Below are positions 1 to 6,379 of a DNA stretch of 9,278 nt, one piece after another. The notes beneath the pieces are model-generated. The model did not search any database. It saw nothing but the letters and a program-made list of their open reading frames with translations, and was not told the DNA's origin. The stretch is from the NCBI GenBank assembly GCA_041485125.1, contig JBGPIT010000195.1, positions 1-9,278 on the forward strand, written 5' to 3'. Positions within the stretch are counted from its first letter, which is position 1. Each line of letters starts with the position of its first letter. Source of the DNA: JBGPIT01 sp041485125 (GTDB lineage Bacteria; Desulfobacterota; Binatia; UTPRO1). A program made the position numbers and the translations under genes.

Positions 1-1
1 C

Positions 2-1078
2 GCCGAGCGCCTTCCCGAAGTGCGCGCGTCGGCCTTCGCCTACGGCCGCGCGGTACCGTCGACGACGATCCCGCTCCTCGCGAGCACCGGATGCCCCTAC
101 CGCTGCGAGTTCTGCATCGACTGGGACGCGCCCTACCGTCTGCTCTCGCTCGATCGTCTCGCCGCCGACCTGCGCTTCGCCGCGACGCGCTTCCCCGGCA
201 CGATGGTCGGCTTCCACGATCCCAACTTCGCGGTCAAGTTCGACGCGGTCCTCGACGTCATGGAGACGATGCCACCGCACGCGCGCAGTCCCTACCTCGC
301 CGAGACCTCGCTCTCGGTCTTGCACGGCGCGCGGGTGCGCCGGCTCCGTGAGACCAACTGCGCCTCGATGGCGCCGGGCGTCGAGAGCTGGAGCGACTAT
401 TCGGCGAAGGCCGGCGTCGGCACGACGACCGGACGCGAGAAAGTCGAACGGCTCGTCGACCATTTTCGCGCCCTCGCGCAGCACGTGCCGTATGTGCAGG
501 CGAACTTTCTCTTCGGTCTCGACGACGACGCCGGCGACGAGCCGATCGCGCTGACGAAGGCGTTCATGAGCGCGACCCCCTCGGTGTGGCCGGTCGTCAA
601 CATCCCGCATCCCTTCGGCGGCACGCCGCTCTTCGCGCGCTACCTGGAGGAGGGGCGCATCCTGAGCGGCATGCCGCTCAGCTTCTACTACTCACCGTAC
701 CTGGTCACGACCTTGCGGCACTACGGCGCCGGCGAGTTCTATCGGCGGATGATCGATCTCTTCGAGCACTTTACCGCGCCCGCCATGCTGGCACGCCGGC
801 TGCGGGCGGCGACGAGCCCGTTCGTGGGTCTCGTGCACCTGGTCCGTACCCGCATCAAGCGCGGGCGGATCGCGGCGTTTCACCGGCTCGTCGAGCTCCT
901 CGAGCACGACCGTCACTTCCGGGCGTTTCACGACGGCGAGTCGAGCGTCCTACCCGAGCTCTACCACGCCGAGTACGAGCGCATGCTGGGACCGTTCGCG
1001 AGCCTGATGTCGCGCGCCGAGCGCACGCCGGTGCTCGGCGAGGCGACGCGCACACGCGCCGCCGGCGCGGCGTCCTGA
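2..1078 (+). CDS. Radical SAM protein, C-terminal part (5' end outside window)
   Basis: The reading frame is open to the left edge, so the true start lies upstream; the GTG at 20 is only an internal codon. What remains is 358 residues. The radical SAM cluster motif CPYRCEFC (CxxxCxxC) has its cysteine codons at 92, 104 and 113. These three cysteines would hold the [4Fe-4S] cluster that cleaves S-adenosylmethionine. Further along are GVESWSDYSAKAG, NFLFGLDDD and FGGTPLFARYLEEGRIL, which are typical of the TIM-barrel and late region of B12-binding-type radical SAM enzymes. In that family a cobalamin-binding domain usually precedes the motif; here it would lie outside the window, so its presence is inferred. 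The last ~130 residues form an Arg-rich helical tail with no cysteine cluster, so no SPASM domain is visible. The substrate cannot be told. The gene converges on trxB after 38 bases. The radical SAM assignment is secure; the subfamily is not. Confidence 0.88.
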   Translation, partial: AERLPEVRASAFAYGRAVPSTTIPLLASTGCPYRCEFCIDWDAPYRLLSLDRLAADLRFAATRFPGTMVGFHDPNFAVKFDAVLDVMETMPPHARSPYLAETSLSVLHGARVRRLRETNCASMAPGVESWSDYSAKAGVGTTTGREKVERLVDHFRALAQHVPYVQANFLFGLDDDAGDEPIALTKAFMSATPSVWPVVNIPHPFGGTPLFARYLEEGRILSGMPLSFYYSPYLVTTLRHYGAGEFYRRMIDLFEHFTAPAMLARRLRAATSPFVGLVHLVRTRIKRGRIAAFHRLVELLEHDRHFRAFHDGESSVLPELYHAEYERMLGPFASLMSRAERTPVLGEATRTRAAGAAS

Positions 1079-1086
1079 GCGCGGGC

Positions 1087-1104
1087 ACGGCGTTCACACG
1101 CCGT
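1087..1104. terminator. Hairpin between convergent radical SAM and trxB genes
   Basis: A perfect 7-bp inverted repeat, ACGGCGT / ACGCCGT, with a 4-base loop (TCAC) fills much of the 38-base gap between two converging genes. There is no T-run on either side, so it is not a classical intrinsic terminator. It could still end transcription in both directions, or simply stabilise the 3' ends. The position is suggestive, the structure is short, and such stems are common in G+C-rich DNA. Confidence 0.4.
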
Positions 1105-1116
1105 CGGCCGTGACGA

Positions 1117-2067
1117 TCAGGCGGCGTGGTGCGCTTCGAGGAAGCGCTCGGCGTCGATCGCGGCCATGCAGCCGGTGCCGGCCGCGGTCACGGCCTGGCG
1201 GTACGTCCGGTCTTGGACGTCGCCGCACGCGAACGCGCCCGGCACGTTCGTCGCGGTCGTCCGCTCTTGCGTGATGATGTAGCCGTACTGATCCATCTCG
1301 ATCTGGCCCTCGAAGAGCTTCGAGTTCGGGATGTGGCCGATCGCCATGAAGACGCCGTCGGTGTCGACACGCTTGCGCTCGCCGGTCTCGACGTTGTGGA
1401 GCGTGACGCCGACGACGCCGAGGCCCTTCGGCTCGCCGTGGATCTCCTCGATGACCGACTTCCAGATGAAGTCGATCTTCGGGTTGTCGAGCGCGCGCTG
1501 CTGCATGATCTTCGACGCGCGGAGATCGCTGCGACGATGAACGACGCTCACCTTGTCGGCGAACTTGGTGAGGAAGTTGGCCTCCTCCATCGCGGTGTCG
1601 CCGCCGCCGACGACCATCACGCGCTTGTCCTTGAAGAAGAAGCCGTCGCAGGTGGCGCAGGCCGAGACGCCGTAGCCCATGAGCCGCTTCTCGGACTCGA
1701 TGCCGAGGAGCTTCGCCTGCGCGCCGGTCGCGATGATGAGGGTGTCGGCGAGATAGGTGGTGCCGCTTGCGAGCGTCAGCTGGAACGGCCGCGCCTTCAA
1801 GTCGACCTTCGTGACCTCGCCGAAGAGATAGTGGGTTCCGAAGCGCTCCGCCTGCTTCTTGAAGAGCTCCATGAGCTCGGGACCGAGGATGCCGCCGGGG
1901 AAGCCGGGGTAGTTCTCGACGTCGGTGGTGATCGTGAGCTGGCCGCCCGGCTGGGCGCCTTCGATGACGAGCGGCTCGAGGTTGGCGCGCGAGGCGTAGA
2001 GCGCGGCGGTGTGGCCCGCCGGTCCGGAGCCGATGATGACGACCTTGTAGCGCGTGCGTTCTGCCAT
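1117..2067 (-). CDS. trxB: Thioredoxin reductase (NADPH, FAD-dependent)
   Basis: This cytoplasmic flavoenzyme passes electrons from NADPH through FAD and a cysteine pair to thioredoxin. The predicted protein is 316 residues, normal for low-molecular-weight bacterial TrxB. Visible motifs are: the FAD dinucleotide fold GSGPAG (13-18), PGGQLTITTDVENYPGFPGG (40-59), the redox-active CATCDG (C137 and C140), the NADPH fold GGGDTA (154-159), HRRSDLR (177-183, residues that read the NADPH 2'-phosphate), and the C-terminal FAD-binding ACGDVQD (280-286). I chose the ATG at 2067 because MAERTRYKVVIIGSGPAG gives the usual distance to the FAD motif. Upstream in-frame ATGs at 2097 and 2175 would add 10 or 36 non-conserved residues. 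No Shine-Dalgarno sequence precedes the start, and a promoter-like -10 ends only 6 bases before it, so the mRNA may be leaderless. The gene is divergent from moaC and appears monocistronic. All key residues are present. Confidence 0.97.
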   Translation of the reverse strand: MAERTRYKVVIIGSGPAGHTAALYASRANLEPLVIEGAQPGGQLTITTDVENYPGFPGGILGPELMELFKKQAERFGTHYLFGEVTKVDLKARPFQLTLASGTTYLADTLIIATGAQAKLLGIESEKRLMGYGVSACATCDGFFFKDKRVMVVGGGDTAMEEANFLTKFADKVSVVHRRSDLRASKIMQQRALDNPKIDFIWKSVIEEIHGEPKGLGVVGVTLHNVETGERKRVDTDGVFMAIGHIPNSKLFEGQIEMDQYGYIITQERTTATNVPGAFACGDVQDRTYRQAVTAAGTGCMAAIDAERFLEAHHAA

Positions 2068-2073
2068 CGGCGA

Positions 2074-2102
2074 ACCGTAGTGAGCGCTGGCTGGCATTGC
2101 AA
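2074..2102 (-). promoter_or_regulatory. Candidate leaderless promoter of trxB
   Basis: Read on the minus strand there is a TTGCAA -35-like box (2102-2097), a 17-base spacer and a TACGGT -10-like box (2079-2074, matching TANNNT). Six bases later comes the trxB ATG at 2067. Transcription would begin at or next to the start codon, which fits the absence of a ribosome-binding site. The 17-base spacing and the mirrored arrangement at moaC support it. The box matches are only moderate. Confidence 0.42.
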
Positions 2103-2122
2103 GGACGCGTCGGCTCGACGGT

Positions 2123-2151
2123 TTGTCATGGCACGTGTCGGACTCTAGAGT
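2123..2151 (+). promoter_or_regulatory. Candidate leaderless promoter of moaC
   Basis: A TTGTCA box (5 of 6 to the sigma-70 -35 consensus) at 2123-2128 is followed by a 17-base spacer and TAGAGT (TANNNT, 4 of 6 to TATAAT) at 2146-2151. The moaC ATG begins at 2160, 8 bases after the -10 box. That puts the expected start of transcription within a base or two of the ATG. No Shine-Dalgarno sequence lies between. A small dyad, CGTCG-GCT-CGACG at 2108-2120, sits between this -35 box and that of trxB and could bind a regulator, though it is short. Confidence 0.5.
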
Positions 2152-2159
2152 GCGCGCCG

Positions 2160-2726
2160 ATGCCCTCACGCGCACGCCGGCCGAAGCTCTCGCACGTCGA
2201 CGCGAAGGGTCGCGCGCGCATGGTCGACGTCGGCGGCAAGGCGATCACCGCGCGGAGCGCGCGCGCCGGCGCCTCGATCCGCATGCAACCGGCGACGTTG
2301 CGGTTGATCGCGCGCGGCGGCATGCCGAAGGGCGACGTCCTCGCGGTCGCGCGCATCGCCGGCATCGCGGCCGCGAAGCGCACGCCCGAGCTGATCCCGC
2401 TCTGCCATCCGTTGCTGCTCTCGTATATCGAGGTCGAGCTCACCCCCGACGCGGCGCGCGGCACGATCGAGGTCGAGGCCGAGGTCCGGCTCGACGGCCG
2501 TACCGGTGCCGAGATGGAGGCCCTCACCGCCGCGTCGGTTGCGGCGCTGACGGTCTACGACATGTGCAAGGCGGTCGACCGCGCGATCGAGATCACCGAC
2601 CTCCGCGTGCTCGAGAAGCGTGGCGGGAAGAGCGGCGTCTACGTGCGCGACGGGGATTCGTCCAGAGCGCGTCCCGATGGCGCGCGCGCCGGGGCTCCTC
2701 GTAGCCGGCGCGTCGCGCGCACCTAG
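2160..2726 (+). CDS. moaC: Cyclic pyranopterin monophosphate synthase (molybdenum cofactor synthesis)
   Basis: MoaC converts the 3',8-cyclo-GTP made by MoaA into cyclic pyranopterin monophosphate, the first stable intermediate of molybdenum cofactor synthesis. The 188-residue product shows SHVD and MVDVGGKAITARSA near the N-terminus, MPKGDVLAVARIAGI (55-69), KRTPELIPLCHPL (73-85), EMEALTAASVAALTVYDMCKAVDRA (within 118-142) and GGKSGVY (155-161). K57, D134 and K137 align with the catalytic K51, D128 and K131 of the E. coli enzyme. I start at the ATG at 2160 because the conserved region begins a few residues in; the frame also has an ATG at 2097, but that would overlap the promoter. The last ~25 residues after YVRD are Arg/Ala-rich and exceed the usual ~160-residue length, so they are probably a non-conserved tail. 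No other moa or moe gene is in the window. rlmI follows after 14 bases. Confidence 0.96.
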   Translation: MPSRARRPKLSHVDAKGRARMVDVGGKAITARSARAGASIRMQPATLRLIARGGMPKGDVLAVARIAGIAAAKRTPELIPLCHPLLLSYIEVELTPDAARGTIEVEAEVRLDGRTGAEMEALTAASVAALTVYDMCKAVDRAIEITDLRVLEKRGGKSGVYVRDGDSSRARPDGARAGAPRSRRVART

Positions 2727-2740
2727 CTCGGGCGGATGCG

Positions 2741-3922
2741 ATGCGCGTCGTCCTCAAACCCGGACGTGATCACGCGGTCCGCCAAGGTCATCCCTGGATC
2801 TACTCCGGCGCGATTGCCGCGGTCGAGGGCGAGGGCGAGCGCGGCGCGGTCGTCGAGGTGGTCGCCGCCGACGGCCGGCTGCTCGGCCGCGGCATGTGGA
2901 ACGACCGCACCAGCATCGCCGTCCGCATGCTCGCGCGCGGCGCGGAGGCGATCGACGACGCCTTCGTCGCGCGCCGGATCGAGACGGCGCGCCGCCTACG
3001 GGCGGTGTTCCGCGATACCGACGCGTGGCGCCTCGTGAACGGCGAGGGCGATCTCTTCCCCGGCCTCGTCGTCGATCGCTATGGCGACTTCCTCGCCTGT
3101 CAGCTCCTGACCGCGGGCGCCGATCTCCTGAAGCCGTCGATCGTGAAGGCGCTCGAGAGCGTCGTCGCGCCGCGCGGGATCTTCGAGCGCAGCGAGGGCA
3201 ACGTGCGCACCGCGGAAGGCCTGACCCGCACCAGCGGTGTCCTCGCCGGCGAGGAGCCGCCGCCGCAGCTCGAGATCACCGAGAGCGGACGGCGCTACCT
3301 CGTCGACGTGCGGAGCGGGCAGAAGACCGGCTTCTATCTCGACCAGCGGCCGAACCGTGATCGAGTCGCGGCGCTCGCCGCCGGCCGCCGCGTGCTCAAT
3401 CTGTTCGCGTACACGGGCGGCTTCAGCGTCGCGGCCGCCGCCGGCGGCGCGTCCCACGTCGTCTCCGTCGACAGCTCGGCCGCCGCGCTCGTGCAGGCCG
3501 AGGCCACCTGGGCGCTGAACGGCTTTCAGTCCGAGCGCGCCCGCTTCGTGCACCAAGACGTCTTCGCGTTTCTCCGAGCCTCGCCCGAGCCGGCCGATCT
3601 CGTCGTTCTCGATCCGCCGCCGTTCGCGCGCCGCCGCGCCGATCACGATCGCGCGCTCACCGGCTACAAGGAGATCAACGTGCAAGCTCTGCGACTCTGT
3701 GCGCCCGAGGCGTTCATGCTGACGTTCAGCTGCTCGCAGCACGTCGGCGAAGCGGACTTCACCGGCGCGGTCACGGCGGCCGCCGCGGACGCCGGCCGCG
3801 ACTGCCAGATCCTCGAGCGTCTCGGGCCGGGCCTCGATCATCCGCAGCTGCTTGCGCACCCCGAGGGACGCTACTTGAAGGGGCTCTTGCTGCGCATCCT
3901 GGGCGAGGGACGGTCGCGATGA
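2741..3922 (+). CDS. rlmI: Class I SAM-dependent 23S rRNA cytosine-5 methyltransferase, RlmI type
   Basis: RlmI-family enzymes place a methyl group on C5 of a cytosine of 23S rRNA (C1962 in E. coli). The 393-residue protein has the family layout. An N-terminal PUA RNA-binding domain (about 1-75) includes GHPWIYSGAI (16-25). A linking region contains NGEGDLFPGLVVDRYGD (100-116), and a Rossmann methyltransferase domain covers roughly 180-390. Landmarks are GQKTGFYLDQR (193-203), the SAM-binding VLNLFAYTGGFSVAA (218-232), the acidic end of motif II at VSVDSS (241-246), the target-base loop DPPPF (291-295) and the FSCSQH motif with C331, the expected catalytic cysteine region. A GGCGG a few bases before the ATG may serve as a weak ribosome-binding site; an out-of-frame ATG lies 5 bases earlier. 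The stop overlaps the next start as ATGA, so translation of plsC is probably coupled. The exact target cytosine is assumed from the family. Confidence 0.93.
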   Translation: MRVVLKPGRDHAVRQGHPWIYSGAIAAVEGEGERGAVVEVVAADGRLLGRGMWNDRTSIAVRMLARGAEAIDDAFVARRIETARRLRAVFRDTDAWRLVNGEGDLFPGLVVDRYGDFLACQLLTAGADLLKPSIVKALESVVAPRGIFERSEGNVRTAEGLTRTSGVLAGEEPPPQLEITESGRRYLVDVRSGQKTGFYLDQRPNRDRVAALAAGRRVLNLFAYTGGFSVAAAAGGASHVVSVDSSAAALVQAEATWALNGFQSERARFVHQDVFAFLRASPEPADLVVLDPPPFARRRADHDRALTGYKEINVQALRLCAPEAFMLTFSCSQHVGEADFTGAVTAAAADAGRDCQILERLGPGLDHPQLLAHPEGRYLKGLLLRILGEGRSR

Positions 3923-4716
3923 GCGCCGCGCCTCGGTGGCGGCGCGGCCTCGGCGACCGCATCGGAAAGACCGCCGCCTCGTACGCGCTCTGGGCGATCA
4001 TCATGCTCACCTGCCCGATCTTCTTCATCGGCGCGCTGCTGGTGTGGGCGGTGACGGTGCCGTTCGATCGGCGCCTCCGCGCGCTGCACCTCTACTCGTG
4101 CGCGTGGGCGTCCTTCTACTCGTACATCTTCCCGTTCTGGAGCGTGCGCGTGCGCGGGCGCGCGCGGCTGCGCGACGCCGGCGCGGTGGTGATCATCTCG
4201 AACCACCAGTCGCTGGTCGACATCCTCGTCCTCTTCCGGCTCTACACGCACTACAAGTGGGTCTCGAAGTCGGAGATCTTCCGGCTGCCGTTCGTCGGCT
4301 GGAACATGGCGTTGAACCGCTACATCCGCATCCGCCGCGGCGACTCCGCCGACGCGAGCCGGATGATGGTGTGCTGTGGAGAGGCGCTCGAGAGCGGCAG
4401 CTCGGTGATGATGTTCCCCGAGGGGACGCGCTCGCCCGACGGCGAGATCCGTTCGTTCAAGCACGGTGCCTTCACGCTGGCGGTGCGTCACCACGTGCCG
4501 ATCGTGCCGATCGTGATCGACGGCACGCTCGATGCGCTGCCGAAGTACGGCCTCACGATGCGCGATGCCGCCAAGATCAGGATCGAGGTGCTCGACCCGA
4601 TCGACCCCGCAAGGTTCCCGACCGTCGACGCGCTGAAGGACCACGTGCATGAGGTGATGATCGACGCGCTCGCGGCGATGCGCGGCCACACGCACGTCGT
4701 CACCCGCTCCGCGTAG
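3919..4716 (+). CDS. plsC: 1-acyl-sn-glycerol-3-phosphate acyltransferase (PlsC family), first copy
   Basis: PlsC-type enzymes transfer a fatty acyl chain to lysophosphatidic acid, giving phosphatidic acid at the inner face of the cytoplasmic membrane. The 265-residue protein has a hydrophobic N-terminal segment (about 22-48) that should anchor it in the membrane. It then shows the four acyltransferase blocks: NHQSLVD (95-101, the HxxxxD catalytic dyad H96/D101), the LPFVGWNMALNRYIRIRR region (123-140), FPEGTRS (166-172) and a VPIVPIVIDGT block (193-203). The start overlaps the rlmI stop by 4 bases, indicating one transcript. A second PlsC-type gene lies at 6427. The two differ in the residues inside HxxxxD (QSLV versus RSNV) and in membrane segments, so they are diverged paralogues. 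Acyl donor and exact lysophospholipid are not readable from the sequence. Confidence 0.92.
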   Translation: MSAAPRWRRGLGDRIGKTAASYALWAIIMLTCPIFFIGALLVWAVTVPFDRRLRALHLYSCAWASFYSYIFPFWSVRVRGRARLRDAGAVVIISNHQSLVDILVLFRLYTHYKWVSKSEIFRLPFVGWNMALNRYIRIRRGDSADASRMMVCCGEALESGSSVMMFPEGTRSPDGEIRSFKHGAFTLAVRHHVPIVPIVIDGTLDALPKYGLTMRDAAKIRIEVLDPIDPARFPTVDALKDHVHEVMIDALAAMRGHTHVVTRSA

Positions 4717-4753
4717 TCATGCGTCGCGCCGCGCCGGCTGCTAGGCGCGGGGG

Positions 4754-5470
4754 ATGAGCGCGAAACGCCACCTCGGTTTCGAGGCGACGGCGGGGAAGAC
4801 TCCCGTCAAGCTCTGGCCGGTCGGCGACCGGCCGCGCGAGAAGCTCCTCGACAAGGGTCCCGGCCAGCTCTCCGACGCCGAGCTGCTGGCCGTCGTCCTG
4901 CCGACGGGCACCGCCGGTGCAGGGAACGGCCTCGAGCGCGCGCAAGGGTTGCTCGCGAGCTTCGGATCATTGCGGGCGCTGGTGGACGCGCCAACCCGCG
5001 CGCTCCAAGCCGTTCCGGGCATCGGACCGGCACGCGCCGCGACCATCCGCGCCGTCGGCGAGCTCGCGCGCCGCTACGCCGAGCAACGTCTCGCCCGCGG
5101 CGAGCCGCTCCGGACGAGCGCCGAGGTCTACCGCCACTGCCGCGGCCTCGCGGCGCTCCGGAAGGAGGAGTTCCACGTGCTCCTGCTCGACGGCAAGAAC
5201 CGGCCGATCAAGCAGGTCCGCATCTCGGAAGGGACGCTCACGGCGTCGCTGGTTCATCCGCGCGAGGTGTTCGTCCCGGTGGTCGAGGAGACCGCCGCGG
5301 CGATCATCCTCGTCCACAACCACCCGAGCGGCGACCCGACACCGAGCGCCGAGGACGTCGCGATCACGCGCCGCCTGCGCGAGGTCGGCGAGCTGATGGG
5401 CGTCGCGGTGCTCGACCACGTCGTGATCGGCGACGGCCGCTACGTGAGCTTTGCCGACGAGGGACTGTGA
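4754..5470 (+). CDS. radC: RadC-family JAB/MPN metalloprotein
   Basis: The family is historically called DNA repair protein RadC, but its biochemical role remains unsettled; the domain resembles zinc-dependent JAMM proteases and deubiquitinases. The 238-residue protein begins with WPVGDRPREKLLDKGPGQLS (21-40), the usual N-terminal signature, followed by DAELLAVVL. A helix-hairpin-helix DNA-contact motif, AVPGIGPARAATIRA, lies at 86-100. The C-terminal JAB domain carries the metal site HNHPSGD (188-194) with D201 completing H-x-H-x10-D, and E179 is a candidate for the conserved acidic residue. The stretch EFHVLLLDGKNR (139-150) is also characteristic. The ~20-residue N-terminal lead is slightly longer than usual. 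A later start is possible, because only a G-run adjoins the ATG. It lies 37 bases after plsC and probably shares its transcript. The next gene on the right converges on it. Confidence 0.93.
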   Translation: MSAKRHLGFEATAGKTPVKLWPVGDRPREKLLDKGPGQLSDAELLAVVLPTGTAGAGNGLERAQGLLASFGSLRALVDAPTRALQAVPGIGPARAATIRAVGELARRYAEQRLARGEPLRTSAEVYRHCRGLAALRKEEFHVLLLDGKNRPIKQVRISEGTLTASLVHPREVFVPVVEETAAAIILVHNHPSGDPTPSAEDVAITRRLREVGELMGVAVLDHVVIGDGRYVSFADEGL

Positions 5471-5518
5471 CGTCGGCGGTGCTCATCGCCAGCGCGCAGC
5501 GTGGGCGCAGGCGACGCT

Positions 5519-5793
5519 CTAGCGGGAATCGTCCACGACGGCAGCGAGCGTGCGGCGTCCGATCCGCGCCAGGAGCGGGTTGTCGGCCGAGCTCGCGAGG
5601 TAGGCGATCGACAGCGTCAGTGCCCATCCCCGCGCGCGGGACCAGGTGTCGTCGTCGACCTCGCCGGCGGCGGCGCGAAATCGCGGATGCTCCGATCGCG
5701 CGTGCTCAGGTCCGGATGCTGATCGGCGAGGAGCGCACGCACCAGGGTCGCGTCCACCGCAACTTCGGCCTCAGGCGTGCGACCCGTCGTGAC
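5519..5793 (-). pseudogene. Collapsed aminoglycoside phosphotransferase (APH) family gene, kinase core deleted
   Basis: This is the only content I can identify in the 338 bases between radC and ssb. Translating the minus strand from 5793 gives VTTGRTPEAEVAVDATLV then RALLADQHPDL, which resembles the N-terminal tip of APH-family (choline/aminoglycoside kinase-like) proteins. About 30 residues on, the match jumps frame. The frame ending at the TAG at 5521-5519 reads FRAAAGEVDDDTWSRARGWAL, less than 10 residues after the break, and finishes NPLLARIGRRTLAAVVDD. That is the typical APH C-terminal tail. The intervening ~200 residues, with the ATP-binding region, the HGDLHPGN catalytic loop and the metal-binding aspartate, are absent. 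The join is about 5680-5715. Where a GTG or ATG start would be expected (5793-5791) there is GTC. The tail frame is stopped upstream at 5773-5771 and has no start codon before the match. The relic begins 15 bases after the ssb stop, so it was once the gene behind ssb. Family assignment is from recognised motifs, not a search. Confidence 0.72.
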
Positions 5794-5808
5794 GGGCCTG
5801 CGCGGCGC

Positions 5809-6291
5809 TCAGAACGGAATGTCGTCGTCGTCGGCCGGCGTGCCGGGATCGGGCCCGTACGCGGGCGGCTCGCCGGCACCCGCCGCGCCGGCACCCGCCG
5901 CGCCGGCACCCGACGAGGCGCCGCCGCGCTGCGCGCCAGCGCCAGCCCCGCGCTCACCGCGCTCGCCGCCGCCCAAGAAGCGCACGCGTTGCGCGATGAT
6001 CTCGGTCATGTAGCGCTTGTTGCCGTCCTTGTCGTCGTAGCTGTGGGTGCGGATCGAGCCCTCGACGTAGACCTGCCGGCCCTTAGATAGATACTGTCCA
6101 CACGTTTCGCCTTGCTTCCCCCAGACGACGATGTTGTGCCACTCGGTCCGCTCCTGGCGGCCGCCCTCGGCATCGCTCCATTGCTCGCTGGTGGCGATCG
6201 GGAACTTCGCGACCGCCTTGCCGCCGCCGGTGAACCGGACCTCGGGGTCTTTGCCCAGGTTGCCGACGAGAATGACCTTGTTGACCGACAT
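5809..6291 (-). CDS. ssb: Single-stranded DNA-binding protein
   Basis: SSB coats single-stranded DNA in replication, recombination and repair, and recruits partner proteins through its C-terminal tip. The 160-residue product has the N-terminal OB fold (about 1-106), seen in MSVNKVILVGNLGKDPEVR, FPIATSE, EWHNIVVWGKQGETCGQYL (50-68), KGRQVYVEGSI (70-80) and MTEIIAQRVRFLG (95-107). A Gly/Ala-rich disordered linker (about 108-152) follows, ending in the acidic tip DDDDIPF, the standard partner-binding peptide. The ATG at 6291 is chosen over upstream frame extension because it has a strong GGAGGAG ribosome-binding site and begins exactly where the family does. The linker is encoded partly by a 15-base tandem repeat. 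The gene stands alone on the minus strand, divergent from the second plsC; the ruined phosphotransferase gene follows it. Confidence 0.97.
   Translation of the reverse strand: MSVNKVILVGNLGKDPEVRFTGGGKAVAKFPIATSEQWSDAEGGRQERTEWHNIVVWGKQGETCGQYLSKGRQVYVEGSIRTHSYDDKDGNKRYMTEIIAQRVRFLGGGERGERGAGAGAQRGGASSGAGAAGAGAAGAGEPPAYGPDPGTPADDDDIPF
5872..5912 (-). repeat. 15-base tandem repeat inside the ssb linker
   Basis: Two perfect copies of GCCGGCACCCGCCGC (5872-5886, 5887-5901) plus 11 bases of a third (5902-5912) lie in frame within ssb. On the coding strand they give repeating Ala-Ala-Gly-Ala-Gly in the disordered linker. Because the unit is five codons, gain or loss of copies changes linker length without breaking the frame. 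Confidence 0.9.
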
Positions 6292-6296
6292 CGCGA

Positions 6297-6303
6297 CTCC
6301 TCC
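6297..6303 (-). promoter_or_regulatory. Strong ribosome-binding site of ssb
   Basis: GGAGGAG on the minus strand lies 5 bases before the ssb ATG. It is the clearest Shine-Dalgarno sequence in the window and fixes the ssb start at 6291. It contrasts with trxB, moaC and the RNase J gene, which have none. Confidence 0.8.
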
Positions 6304-6334
6304 GGGAGCAGGGCGCTCCGACCGAGATGAGGTT

Positions 6335-6363
6335 CGCTTAACAGCGCCGCTGGAAGGCGTCAA
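6335..6363 (-). promoter_or_regulatory. Possible ssb promoter
   Basis: On the minus strand a TTGACG box (6363-6358, 5 of 6 to the -35 consensus) is followed after 17 bases by TAAGCG (6340-6335), a poor -10 match. This would give a leader of about 40 bases carrying the GGAGGAG site. The position in the divergent spacer is right; the -10 is weak. Confidence 0.28.
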
Positions 6364-6379
6364 TTAGAACGAGTATCCT

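Noticed and set aside
1126..2148. 340-codon open frame opposite trxB
   Set aside because: Its composition (Val/Ala/Asp/Arg/Leu-rich, no motif) is what G+C-rich antisense frames give, and the opposite strand encodes a complete, motif-perfect TrxB.
2068..2175. N-terminal extension of TrxB to an upstream ATG at 2175
   Set aside because: The extra 36 residues show no similarity to the family, cover the spacer with promoter-like boxes and run into moaC; the ATG at 2067 matches known TrxB N-termini.
3871..4695. 274-codon open frame opposite the first plsC
   Set aside because: His/Arg/Asp-rich antisense translation with no domain, opposite a clear acyltransferase.
5467..6090. 207-codon plus-strand frame following radC
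   Set aside because: It crosses the ssb gene on the opposite strand and is an Arg/Ala-rich low-complexity translation. The identifiable content here is the minus-strand phosphotransferase remnant and ssb.
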